Below, in pieces: positions 18,127 through 26,547 of a DNA stretch of 64,000 nucleotides. Every line of letters starts with the position of its first letter. Position 1 is the first letter of the stretch. The position numbers and the translations under genes were made by a program. The stretch spans positions 62,001 through 126,000 of the forward strand of contig CALFTN010000059.1 in assembly GCA_937916395.1 (NCBI GenBank), written 5' to 3'. This DNA comes from an uncultured Clostridia bacterium. Its GTDB lineage: Bacteria > Bacillota > Clostridia > Oscillospirales > Acutalibacteraceae. The notes under the pieces were generated by a model that was given only the letters and a program-made list of their open reading frames with translations, did no database searches and was not told the DNA's origin.

Positions 18127-19770
18127 ATGAAATCCATTTTACTTTCTTCACTTACAAAAGTATTCAAAGATGTTGAACCTAACTTTGATGAATTCAAAGA
18201 ATTCTCAGTTCTTCGTGGTGAAGTGTTTAATTTTCAGATTGCGATTTTTCCACAAACTGATGAAGACTGCAACATTACGGTTGAAGTTGCTTCAAATCTT
18301 CGCGATGGCATTAAAGTATATAAGGTTATCGATATGCCGTCAACTTATGCCGCACCAGACGACCACGATGATTTTCATTACGACACTAAAAGAACGTCTT
18401 ACCCCGATTTATTGCAACCCATAAACGAAGATAACACCGTTGAATTAGTTAAGGGCGAATGGAACTGCCTCTGGTTTAAATACACACCTGAAATGGATTA
18501 CATTGCTGGTTCTAACAGCATTACTGTATTCCTAAAAAAAGGTATGTACGATGAAAATAACAAGCATATTTTCAGCTTGAGAACATTACCACGTCAGTTA
18601 CCTATGCAAGATTTAATCTACACCAACTGGATGCATTATGATTGCCTTTATAAGCACTATAATGTTGAGCCCTTTACTGAAGAATTCTGGCAGCTTTTCA
18701 AAAACTATCTGAAAAACGCTGTTGCTCACGGTGTAAATATGATTTATACGCCTGTTTTCACTCCGCCACTTGATACAGAAGTAGGTGGTGAAAGACCTAC
18801 CTTCCAGTTAGTTGAGGTTGACAGAATTGATGTTGGATACCGTTTCAGTTTCAGACACTTTGATAAATTTGTTAAAGTATGTATGGAATGTGGTATAAGA
18901 TTTTTTGAAATTTCACATTTGTTTACACAATGGGGTGCTCAACACGCACCAAAAATTATTGCAAATGTAAAAGGTGTCAAAAAGCAGATTTTCGGTTGGA
19001 ATACCACTGCAGCTGATAAAGATTATGTTCAGTTCCTTGCAGTATTTGCAAAAGCTTTTATAAGAGAGGTTGAACGTTTAGGAATTAAAGAGGCATGTTA
19101 CCTTCATGTATCTGATGAACCTCAGGAAGAGCATTTTGAGGATTACAAAAAAGCTTCCTACATCATTAACCAGTTATTCCCAGAATTCCACGTTATTGAT
19201 GCGCTTTCTAACATTGAATTTTACAGGCAAGGGCTTGTTAAAACCCCTGTTTGTGGTGAAGATGTTGCAGACGTTTTCAAGGCAGAAGTCAAAGATTTTT
19301 GGACTTACTACTGTTGCACAGAAACCAGCGACTTTTTACCAAACAGAATGTTTGCAATGCCACCTGTAAGAAACAGAATTTTAGGTTTACTTCTTTACAA
19401 ATATGAGGCAAAAGGCTTTTTACAATGGGGTCACAACTTCTGGTTTACCCAATATTCTAAAAAGCAGATTAACCCTTATGAGGTTACTGACGCTGGTGGA
19501 GCATTCCCATCGGGTGACTCTTTTGTTGTTTATCCTGGCCCTGACCATAAGCCATGGAACTCAACCCGTCACGAAGTTTTTTATGAGGGTCTTTGCGACT
19601 ACAGAGCAATGAAATATTTAGAACGTCTTACTTCAAGAGAACACGTTTTAAAAATACTTCAGAAAAACCTTGATACAGAGCTCACATTTAAAAACTATCC
19701 TCACGATATGGAATGGCTTTTAAACAAACGAGCAGAAATAAATAAAGAAATTGAGATTGCAACAAGATGA
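18127..19770 (+). CDS. DUF4091-type glycoside hydrolase-like protein
   Basis: This 547-residue protein has no signal peptide. The first 150 residues form a beta-sandwich-like domain (SLTKVFKDVEPNFDEFKEF, then LVKGEWNCLWFKY). The rest looks like a TIM barrel with acidic and aromatic residues: HVSDEPQEEHF near residue 330, and FLQWGHNFW followed by PSGDSFVVYPGP near 440-480, features of DUF4091 proteins. DUF4091 members are predicted carbohydrate-active enzymes of unproven specificity. GAGGTG precedes the ATG, and the next gene overlaps by 4 bp. Co-transcription with a fucosidase suggests glycan processing in the cytoplasm. Confidence 0.82.
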   Translation: MKSILLSSLTKVFKDVEPNFDEFKEFSVLRGEVFNFQIAIFPQTDEDCNITVEVASNLRDGIKVYKVIDMPSTYAAPDDHDDFHYDTKRTSYPDLLQPINEDNTVELVKGEWNCLWFKYTPEMDYIAGSNSITVFLKKGMYDENNKHIFSLRTLPRQLPMQDLIYTNWMHYDCLYKHYNVEPFTEEFWQLFKNYLKNAVAHGVNMIYTPVFTPPLDTEVGGERPTFQLVEVDRIDVGYRFSFRHFDKFVKVCMECGIRFFEISHLFTQWGAQHAPKIIANVKGVKKQIFGWNTTAADKDYVQFLAVFAKAFIREVERLGIKEACYLHVSDEPQEEHFEDYKKASYIINQLFPEFHVIDALSNIEFYRQGLVKTPVCGEDVADVFKAEVKDFWTYYCCTETSDFLPNRMFAMPPVRNRILGLLLYKYEAKGFLQWGHNFWFTQYSKKQINPYEVTDAGGAFPSGDSFVVYPGPDHKPWNSTRHEVFYEGLCDYRAMKYLERLTSREHVLKILQKNLDTELTFKNYPHDMEWLLNKRAEINKEIEIATR

Positions 19771-21191
19771 CTTTAGCCGAAATTTTTAAAACAAATTGCA
19801 GAGCGACCTGTACATTATTAAATGAAAAACCAAGTCTTTCTTTCAAAGACTTGGTTTCAGGTTTTGGTGGCAAAAATAAAAACGGTATTATTGCAAGATT
19901 TTCTTTTGACGATTTTTTTATTGATTTATATTTTATAGAAAACGGACCATTAGCTTACGCTCCAAACACTATCTGGATTAACGTAGGCTTTGAGTCCGCA
20001 TCTTTTTTGCCTTTTGCCGTATATGATATTTTAGCTTTAGCAGAGCCTGAAAACTTCAAATGCTACACCTACCCCTATCTTTACACACAGGATGTAATGA
20101 TTCAGGCTTTTGGTGAAATTAATGATTTATTTAAAAAACTTGTGCCAGAGCTTAAAGAAATTTCAGAAACAGGTACAATGAAAAATAATCTTATATTGAA
20201 TCAGCAAGAAACTATAAACAGATTTGTTAATGACGATATTTTTAAACGCGAAATTGAAATGCTGGATGCAAGTATTAAAATTCGTGATATGCTTATAAGA
20301 AACTTTCAAGAATCTGTTATAAGCCACGCTATTTTAGGCGGTGTTTCTGATTTTTTTAATAACGAACATGAAAAAGCGATTAAAAAATTAGAAAAAGCTA
20401 AATATCTTACCTTTTACGAAAAACGCCTTTTCACAAAATTAAAGGCTGGTGAATTAGAGGGGTTTGATGCTTCACCTTTCCGTGATGCAAAATATAAAGA
20501 TTACACCAGAGTTGCAAAAAAGCGTACATACTCATTAGGCACTAAAGGATTTTTTAAATTTATTATACCTACTATTTTAACTACACCATTATTTTTCATC
20601 ATATTTCTTTTTACATACTTCTTTTTATGTTATCTTAAATTCAACGATACTCTGTTTTTTATGAGCTGCGACCTATATTCTATGGTTACTTTATTGCTCG
20701 CATCATTTTTAGCAGGTGAAGGCTTTTCTTTCCATTTTTCTCATAAAATAAGAAATCCCTTCAAGAAAAAAAAGAAAGAAGAAAAAGAAGCAATTACAGA
20801 ACTCAAGAAACGCTCAAAGGTTTTAAAGTACATTACAATTCTTATAGAAACTGTTATTATCATTTTACTGTTTTCTGCAGTTAACAACACAATTGCTTTT
20901 ACCGAAAACAAAGTACTATACCCAGAAGATTCCGCTATTGTATTAAAGCAAGATGCTTTACATTACGAATATTTAGATAGTGTTTACAAGGTAGATGGAC
21001 ACTATCTTTATGGAATAAAATATTTTGAACTTGAGCATTACATTCTTATGACAAAAAGTGGCAATATGATTGATTTAGCAGTGTTTCCTGAATCTGACAC
21101 CAAAGAATTTGAAACAGAGATTTTACCACTTCTCATAGAAAAGGGAATAGAATTAAAATATGCAAAAAGCGAAAAGGACATTATAAAATGA
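19767..21191 (+). CDS. Uncharacterised membrane protein, 474 residues
   Basis: I do not recognise this protein. The first 250 residues appear soluble (mixed alpha/beta, with helical segments around 150-230). Three membrane segments follow at about 262-290, 298-318 and 352-375, with a very basic loop (KKKKKEEKEAITELKKRSK) between the second and third. About 95 residues at the C-terminus lie beyond the last segment. The start overlaps the DUF4091 stop, and the stop overlaps the fucosidase start, by ATGA each time. It is therefore translationally coupled in a sugar operon, but nothing in it resembles a transporter or enzyme that I know. Confidence 0.75.
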   Translation: MTLAEIFKTNCRATCTLLNEKPSLSFKDLVSGFGGKNKNGIIARFSFDDFFIDLYFIENGPLAYAPNTIWINVGFESASFLPFAVYDILALAEPENFKCYTYPYLYTQDVMIQAFGEINDLFKKLVPELKEISETGTMKNNLILNQQETINRFVNDDIFKREIEMLDASIKIRDMLIRNFQESVISHAILGGVSDFFNNEHEKAIKKLEKAKYLTFYEKRLFTKLKAGELEGFDASPFRDAKYKDYTRVAKKRTYSLGTKGFFKFIIPTILTTPLFFIIFLFTYFFLCYLKFNDTLFFMSCDLYSMVTLLLASFLAGEGFSFHFSHKIRNPFKKKKKEEKEAITELKKRSKVLKYITILIETVIIILLFSAVNNTIAFTENKVLYPEDSAIVLKQDALHYEYLDSVYKVDGHYLYGIKYFELEHYILMTKSGNMIDLAVFPESDTKEFETEILPLLIEKGIELKYAKSEKDIIK

Positions 21192-22219
21192 ACAATATAG
21201 AATATTTCAAAAATGCCGGATATGGAATGATGATGCACTTTGGTCTTTATTCCATTTTAGGTGGCGAATACAAGGGCAAATTCGGTGATAATTACGCTGA
21301 GTGGATTGGCTCACATTTTGCTATTCCTATTAAAGAATATGAAGGGCTGACAAAGGTTTTTAACCCGATTTATTTTAATGCAGATGAAATAATTAAGCTT
21401 GCAAAAGATTGTGGAATGAAATATTTTGTAGTTACTACAAAGCACCACGATGGTTTCGCTCTTTTTCACTCTAAAGTAGATAAATATAATGTAGTTGATG
21501 CTACACCTTATAAAAGAGATATTATAGAAGACCTTGCCAATGCTTGTAGCAAGCACAATATAAAATTAGGTTTCTATTACTCACAGGACCTTGACTGGCA
21601 CGAAAAACACGGTGGCGGTTACCTTTCTAATCACATGGGCTGTTCAGGTGTTTCGTGGGATAACAGTTGGGACTTTCCAAATCCAGAAGAAAAAGATTTC
21701 AACATTTGTTTCGAAAACAAAATATTGCCACAAATAAATGAGATTATGTCAAATTACGGTGATATTTTCACAGCATGGTTTGATGTACCAATGACATTAA
21801 CGGAAAAACAAAGCAGAATTATTTATGACACCGTAAAAGAATTACAGCCAGATTGCCTTATAAACTCAAGACTCGGCAACGGACTTTACGATTACGTTTC
21901 TTTAGGCGATAACGAAATTCCCCAAACAAAGAAAGAGTGGGAAAAGCTTTCACAGGTTGACGAAAAAGACATAAATTACCAGAGCATTGACGGCTTCAAG
22001 CCGAGTAAATATGGTCTTTATGAATCTGCCTGTACTTTAAATAAATCGTGGGGCTTTTCTTATCGTGACCACAACTGGATTTCACCAGAAAAGCTTGCAA
22101 ATAATCGTAAACACTTAAATTCACTTGGTATAAATTACCTTGTAAATGTAGGTCCTGACCATCTTGGGAGAATACCGGGACCGTCTATTGAAATTCTGAA
22201 GCGAGCTTCAGAATTTTAA
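21188..22219 (+). CDS. Alpha-L-fucosidase, GH29, short cytoplasmic form
   Basis: This 343-residue protein is the catalytic barrel of a GH29 alpha-L-fucosidase, which releases L-fucose with retention. Family motifs are seen in order: GYGMMMHFGLYSILGGEY, YFVVTTKHHDGFALF (the His-His-Asp substrate site), LGFYYSQDLDWH, and FTAWFDVPMT with the nucleophile Asp. The usual C-terminal carbohydrate domain is absent, as is a signal peptide, so it should act inside the cell on imported fucosides. It is last in the operon. Unusually, the final codons (about 22191-22219) are the terminator hairpin itself. Confidence 0.93.
   Translation: MNNIEYFKNAGYGMMMHFGLYSILGGEYKGKFGDNYAEWIGSHFAIPIKEYEGLTKVFNPIYFNADEIIKLAKDCGMKYFVVTTKHHDGFALFHSKVDKYNVVDATPYKRDIIEDLANACSKHNIKLGFYYSQDLDWHEKHGGGYLSNHMGCSGVSWDNSWDFPNPEEKDFNICFENKILPQINEIMSNYGDIFTAWFDVPMTLTEKQSRIIYDTVKELQPDCLINSRLGNGLYDYVSLGDNEIPQTKKEWEKLSQVDEKDINYQSIDGFKPSKYGLYESACTLNKSWGFSYRDHNWISPEKLANNRKHLNSLGINYLVNVGPDHLGRIPGPSIEILKRASEF
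22191..22217 (+). terminator. Terminator embedded in the fucosidase 3' end
   Basis: A perfect 11-bp stem (22191-22201 with 22206-22216) with a CGAG tetraloop sits entirely before the stop codon and runs into TTTT. It encodes the last residues ILKRASEF. Confidence 0.7.
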
Positions 22220-22269
22220 TTCGGATTTCGGGATGCGTAATGTGGAATTTGCTTCGCTATAAATTAACA

Positions 22270-22320
22270 AGTTCTATCATTTAAAGTTTTTATAGCTTAA
22301 AGTGATGGGACTTTTTATTT
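22270..22320 (+). terminator. Second terminator after the fucosidase operon
   Basis: An 18-position stem (22270-22287 with 22295-22312) has 17 pairs, several of them G-U, and is followed by TTTTTATTT. The G-U pairs exist only on the plus strand; on the minus strand they become A-C mismatches. It therefore terminates plus-strand transcripts. It runs up to the stop codon of the convergent 56-residue gene. Confidence 0.75.
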
Positions 22321-22489
22321 ACTCATTTCCCTTATTAATCATATCATAATTCAGACAAGCTTTTGTATCTGGTTTTCGTAACTTGCATCTTGGGAAAACA
22401 CAATGACCATCATTTACTTCCCAATATCTTTTCCCACGCTTAATATAATGCTGACGAAAATGCTTACACGTTTTACAAATTTTCTCCAT
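22319..22489 (-). CDS. Small Cys-rich protein, 56 residues, probable zinc ribbon
   Basis: This 56-residue protein has four well-placed cysteines plus one more (MEKICKTCKHFRQHY, then GHCVFPRCK, then ACLNY), which look like a CX2C...CX4C metal site. It also carries several His and many Lys/Arg residues. Short proteins of this kind (CxxC-KHFRQHY start) are common beside Xre regulators in Clostridia; no function is established. GAGGTGAG precedes the ATG. It is transcribed divergently from the Xre gene at 22580 from a promoter that overlaps two operator palindromes, so it is probably under Xre control. Confidence 0.78.
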   Translation of the reverse strand: MEKICKTCKHFRQHYIKRGKRYWEVNDGHCVFPRCKLRKPDTKACLNYDMINKGNE

Positions 22490-22507
22490 AACACTCACCT
22501 CAACACT

Positions 22508-22562
22508 ATTATAGAGTTTATAACTCTAAAAGTCAATAGAGTAATAAACTCTATGATATAAT
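22508..22562. promoter_or_regulatory. Divergent promoters with two 17-bp Xre operators
   Basis: Minus strand: TTGACT (22531-22536), 17 bp, TATAAT (22508-22513). Plus strand: extended -10 TGATATAAT ending at 22562. Two palindromes, TAGAGTT-N3-AACTCTA (22512-22528) and TAGAGT-N5-ACTCTA (22537-22553), are offset by exactly 25 bp. One fills the minus spacer and the other lies just upstream of the plus -10. Binding of the Xre protein would block both directions. The same layout recurs at 42024-42097. Confidence 0.82.
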
Positions 22563-22579
22563 TTTTCAGGGTGATATAT

Positions 22580-22804
22580 ATGAATTATAATAATCGTATT
22601 CGTATTCTCAGAGAAGATTCTGATAAAACTCAAAGTGAAATAGCATCACTTTTAAAGGTGGGTCAGCGTACATATTGTGATTACGAAAAAGGGAAAACAC
22701 GTATACCCGTCGATAGTTTAATAATCTTAGCAAAATTTTACAATGTAAGTATGGATTACATTTGTGGTGTCAGTGATATTAAAAATAATTTTCCACAAAA
22801 ATAA
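22580..22804 (+). CDS. Xre-family transcriptional regulator (short HTH protein)
   Basis: This protein of about 74 residues is essentially one HTH-Xre domain: LREDSDKTQSEIASLL, then the recognition helix region KVGQRTYCDYEKGKTRIP, then SLIILAKFYNVSMDYI. I choose the ATG at 22580, with AGGGTG six bases upstream, over a GTG at 22571. Such minimal Xre proteins usually repress their own divergent promoters. It shares RIRxLRED-DKTQxEIAxLL and IILAKFYNVSxDY with the Xre protein at 42121, but the recognition helices differ, as do the operators. Confidence 0.9.
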   Translation: MNYNNRIRILREDSDKTQSEIASLLKVGQRTYCDYEKGKTRIPVDSLIILAKFYNVSMDYICGVSDIKNNFPQK

Positions 22805-22835
22805 AAGGACGGTTCATTTTAAGAACCATCCTTAA
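22803..22835 (-). terminator. Terminator between convergent Xre and membrane protein genes
   Basis: A 9-bp stem (22807-22815 with 22823-22831) is fully paired on the minus strand with one G-U pair and runs into TTTTATTTTTG. On the plus strand that pair becomes a mismatch and the T tract is weak, so it mainly serves the minus gene. Confidence 0.7.
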
Positions 22836-22838
22836 TCT

Positions 22839-23225
22839 CTACTTTTTTGAAAAACATAAAAAAATTGCATTGGATATAACTGAAATAACTGGTATTCCAC
22901 AGAATATCAAAAAGCCACCCGTAATGGGTAAGATTTCAGAAAATATACCTATTAACATTAGTATATTTACAATCAGAGCAGTTACTACAATTATTTTAAG
23001 TTTTTTGCTGCTACGTTTATCAAGCAAACAACAAACAACCAAAAGAACTGCCATTATACTGGAAGAAATCATACTTGTAAAAATTAAAACGAGGGAATAA
23101 TCTTTATGAACATCAGACCCAGTAAGCGTTGGTGTTATAACCGTTGCAATACATAACACACAAATAATGCAATTTACTATCGATAAAAGTTTTATTATTT
23201 TAAATATTTTATTTTTCGTCTTCAT
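22839..23225 (-). CDS. Small four-segment membrane protein, 128 residues
   Basis: I do not recognise this protein. It has four hydrophobic segments at about residues 11-31, 43-63, 76-96 and 100-122, with a basic loop (CLLDKRSSKKLK) between the second and third. There are few polar residues within the membrane parts and no catalytic motif. AAAGGGGTG precedes the ATG. It is convergent with the Xre regulator at 22580 and separated from it by a terminator. It may belong to the same small accessory locus as the Xre and Cys-rich genes, but the sequence does not prove it. Confidence 0.72.
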   Translation of the reverse strand: MKTKNKIFKIIKLLSIVNCIICVLCIATVITPTLTGSDVHKDYSLVLIFTSMISSSIMAVLLVVCCLLDKRSSKKLKIIVVTALIVNILMLIGIFSEILPITGGFLIFCGIPVISVISNAIFLCFSKK

Positions 23226-23366
23226 AGAAGCACCCCTTTCAATTAAAACTTAGCATAGGGTGAAAACGTAGTCAAGACACATTTTGTTGCAACAGGGGAA
23301 ACAACGCATTTTTATTAAAAACAACTTAAATTTATTATAGGCGGCATAAGAGGTTTAAGTTATTTA

Positions 23367-23372
23367 TATAAT
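23367..23372 (+). promoter_or_regulatory. Probable -10 box of the ABC transporter gene
   Basis: A perfect TATAAT lies 36 bp before the GTG start. I find no convincing -35 box at 16-18 bp. The 180-bp gap before this gene holds nothing else that I can identify. Confidence 0.35.
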
Positions 23373-23407
23373 CCTAATGTTGTTATAACAGAAAGAAGGA
23401 ATTTTTA

Positions 23408-26400
23408 GTGCTTCAACTTAAAAACATTGTTAAAACCTACGAAATGGGTGACACTACGCAGACCGCCTTAAAAGGCGTTAGTGTAAGCTTTCGTGAAAGC
23501 GAATTTGTGTCTATTTTAGGTCAGAGTGGTTCTGGCAAAACTACTCTTTTAAACATTATTGGTGGGCTTGACCGCTACACTGATGGTGATTTAATTATCA
23601 ACGGCATTTCTACTAAGCAATATACCGATGCTGACTGGGATGCTTATAGGAACCATTCTATTGGTTTCATTTTTCAGAGCTACAATTTAATTCCACACCA
23701 AACTGTACTTTCTAACGTTGAAATGGCGCTTACTCTTTCAGGTGTTTCTAAAAAAGAACGCAAAGAGAGAGCAAAAGAAGTTTTAGAAAAGGTTGGTCTT
23801 TCAGACCATATTCACAAAAGACCTAACCAGATGTCTGGTGGACAGATGCAAAGAGTTGCTATAGCAAGAGCTTTAATTAACAATCCTGATATTCTTTTAG
23901 CCGACGAGCCAACTGGTGCGCTCGACAGTGAAACAAGTCTACAGATTATGGACTTGTTAAAAGAAATTGCAAAAGACAAATTAGTTGTTATGGTTACCCA
24001 TAACCCTGAACTTGCTGAAAAATATTCAACAAGAATTGTTAATCTTTTAGATGGTCAGATTATAAGCGACACAGACCCATTTGAGCCCTCAGAGATTTCA
24101 GAAGAAGCAGATAAAAATAACAAAACTAAAAAAGTTTCTATGTCTTTTTTAACTGCACTTTCTTTAAGCTTTAATAACCTGAGAACTAAAAAAGCCCGTA
24201 CAATTTTAACTGCATTTGCTGGTTCTATTGGTATTATAGGCATTGCTCTTATTCTTTCCCTTTCAACAGGTATGAGTACTTATATTGATGAAATTCAGAA
24301 GAACACAATGGAATCCTACCCTATCACCATAGGAACAGAATCCTTCGATATGTTCTCACTAGGCGGCAACAATATGGGCGATGCTATGAAGGATATGGAA
24401 GAACGCGAAGAGCGTAAAAAGAGAACCGCTGTTTATGCTGATTATTCTTCAATTAAAAGAAGTGATGCTTTCACTTCAAGCTTCAAATCAAACAATTTAA
24501 CCGATTTCAAAAAGTATCTTGATAACCCAGAAAGTGAAATCAATAAATATTTAGGCGAAAATGGTGTTGTTTACACTTATAACGTAAAGTTTTCTGCTTT
24601 TTCTTATAACAAAGACAAAAAGCTTATTGATTCAGACGTTGAATTGGACGACGAAAATAAATCACCCAATATTTTTTCAGGCTTCAGCGTTTTCTTCCCG
24701 GGAAGCAACGAAACAACTGCAACTAACTTCTCTCAAATGCTTAAAGGTGCAGACGATGAAATAATAAGCTCTATTGTAACTGATAATTACGACGTTATTT
24801 ATGGCACATGGCCAGAAAAGTTTAATGAAATTGTTTTAGTTCTCAACAGAGAAAACAGCATTTCTGCAAAAAGACTTTATCAGTTAGGGTTAATTACAGA
24901 GGAACAGTATAATACTGCTGCTGAGGATATAAAAAATGGTAAAGAAGCAAAAGATATTATTTTAAAATATGACGAAATTTGCAAACACGAATACTTTTTA
25001 GTACCTACCTGTGATATGTATTTGAAAAATGAAAATAATACATACACAAAAATCGAAGATTATTCTGACTATGAAAAGGAACTTACCGAAAATAAGGTTA
25101 AGCTTAGAATTGTTGGTATTATCCGTCCGAAAGAAGATTCAGAAAATACAACTATTTCTTCTACACTTGCTTACACATCTTTACTTACAGATTATATAAT
25201 AAAAAACACAAACAACAGCGATATTGTTACTGCACAAAAAGCAACACCTTCAACTAACATTTTAAGTGGCACTAAATTCCAGGTGACATCGGATGAAGAG
25301 AAAATAGAAGAAACAAAAAATTACATTAAATCGCTTGATGAACAAGGCAAAGCAAATCTTTACAGAATGATGATTCTTTCAGGTCAGTCTGACAAAGAAG
25401 CTGGGGTACCATCATTCTCTATGCCGTCCATTCCTGATATTCCATCAGTACCACAAGGCTCAATAACCCCTGAAGCAACACTTCCGGTTACACCAGAAAC
25501 TACTTTACCTGTTCAGCCACAGTTGCCACCAGAAGCTGTTATCCCTCCTGAGAGTGATACTACTACCGAAGCAGTTACCACACCAGAGCAGGGAATTATT
25601 GCTCAGCAACAAGAAGCTTTAAACCAGGCACAAGCTACCATTGGTATGCAACAAGGTGCTTTAACGAGTGCACAACAAGTTATTGCAGGTCAACAAAGTG
25701 CTTTGGCTCAATCTCAATCACAGCTTGTTATGTTAACAGACCTTTTAAAGCGAATTCAATACGCTATGAATGAAATGGCTTCTATGACTGAGGAATCAAA
25801 ATTAGCCGACAAAATGGATGAATGGTTAGAGAACTCTGCCGATAACGAAATGCTTCTTACAATTTATGACCAATATATCGGCGAAGCAACATTTGATGAT
25901 AATATGACTGAATTTGGTTCAATAAGCTATGATGCACCATCATCTATAAGTATTTATACAGATAGCTATGAAGATAAAGACAATGTTGCTCTTTGTATTG
26001 AAAACTATAATGCACAGCAAGATGAAGAGTCAAAAATCACTTATACAGATTATATTGCATTAATAACATCTTCTGTAACAACAATCATTAATGGTATTTC
26101 TTATGTGCTTATTGCGTTTGTTGCAATTTCTCTTGTTGTTTCTTGCATTATGATTGGTATTATAACCCACATATCTGTTATGGAAAGAACGAAAGAAATT
26201 GGTATTCTTCGTGCTTTAGGTGCGTCAAAGAGTAATATTTCTCAAGTATTTAACGCTGAAACCTTCATAATTGGTTGTTGCTCTGGCTTAATAGGAATTA
26301 TCATTTCACTTTTAAGCTTATATCCTATAAATACTATCATCGGTCTGCTTACTGAAATAACAGACCTTGATGCAAAGCTTCCATTCGGTGCTGCTGTAAT

Positions 26401-26500
26401 TCTCATTATAATAAGCATTATAATTACAATTATAGGTGGCTTAATTCCATCACGAAAAGCAGCAAAAAAAGACCCTGTAGTAGCTTTAAGAACTGAATAA
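23408..26500 (+). CDS. MacB-like ABC transporter: ATPase fused to FtsX-type permease, with an unusual outside repeat region
   Basis: This 1030-residue protein starts with a LolD/MacB-type ATPase (residues 1-230): Walker A GQSGSGKTT, signature MSGGQMQRVAIARAL, Walker B ILLADEPTGALD. A membrane segment follows at about 262-285. A long outside region (about 290-885) carries a Pro/Thr-rich linker (about 673-725) and three tandem 14-residue repeats (about 729-770). The protein ends with three membrane segments (about 888-920, 953-975, 995-1015) of FtsX type. Such MacB-like proteins move peptides or lipids, or act as mechanotransmitters, rather than importing sugars. The GTG start has AAGGA eight bases upstream. 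No separate periplasmic-type partner gene is nearby. Confidence 0.9.
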   Translation: MLQLKNIVKTYEMGDTTQTALKGVSVSFRESEFVSILGQSGSGKTTLLNIIGGLDRYTDGDLIINGISTKQYTDADWDAYRNHSIGFIFQSYNLIPHQTVLSNVEMALTLSGVSKKERKERAKEVLEKVGLSDHIHKRPNQMSGGQMQRVAIARALINNPDILLADEPTGALDSETSLQIMDLLKEIAKDKLVVMVTHNPELAEKYSTRIVNLLDGQIISDTDPFEPSEISEEADKNNKTKKVSMSFLTALSLSFNNLRTKKARTILTAFAGSIGIIGIALILSLSTGMSTYIDEIQKNTMESYPITIGTESFDMFSLGGNNMGDAMKDMEEREERKKRTAVYADYSSIKRSDAFTSSFKSNNLTDFKKYLDNPESEINKYLGENGVVYTYNVKFSAFSYNKDKKLIDSDVELDDENKSPNIFSGFSVFFPGSNETTATNFSQMLKGADDEIISSIVTDNYDVIYGTWPEKFNEIVLVLNRENSISAKRLYQLGLITEEQYNTAAEDIKNGKEAKDIILKYDEICKHEYFLVPTCDMYLKNENNTYTKIEDYSDYEKELTENKVKLRIVGIIRPKEDSENTTISSTLAYTSLLTDYIIKNTNNSDIVTAQKATPSTNILSGTKFQVTSDEEKIEETKNYIKSLDEQGKANLYRMMILSGQSDKEAGVPSFSMPSIPDIPSVPQGSITPEATLPVTPETTLPVQPQLPPEAVIPPESDTTTEAVTTPEQGIIAQQQEALNQAQATIGMQQGALTSAQQVIAGQQSALAQSQSQLVMLTDLLKRIQYAMNEMASMTEESKLADKMDEWLENSADNEMLLTIYDQYIGEATFDDNMTEFGSISYDAPSSISIYTDSYEDKDNVALCIENYNAQQDEESKITYTDYIALITSSVTTIINGISYVLIAFVAISLVVSCIMIGIITHISVMERTKEIGILRALGASKSNISQVFNAETFIIGCCSGLIGIIISLLSLYPINTIIGLLTEITDLDAKLPFGAAVILIIISIIITIIGGLIPSRKAAKKDPVVALRTE

Positions 26501-26506
26501 AACAAG

Positions 26507-26537
26507 AAAATCCCCGCAGAAATCTGCGGGGATTTTT
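26507..26537 (+). terminator. Strong bidirectional terminator between the ABC gene and proC
   Basis: A 14-bp perfect stem (26507-26520 with 26523-26536) has T runs in both directions and serves both convergent genes. Confidence 0.9.
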
Positions 26538-26547
26538 ATGTTTATTT

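Noticed and set aside
23226..23407. Gap before the ABC transporter considered for a riboswitch or small gene
   Set aside because: No conserved riboswitch core, no expression platform and no frame with a ribosome site could be seen; only a TATAAT is clear.
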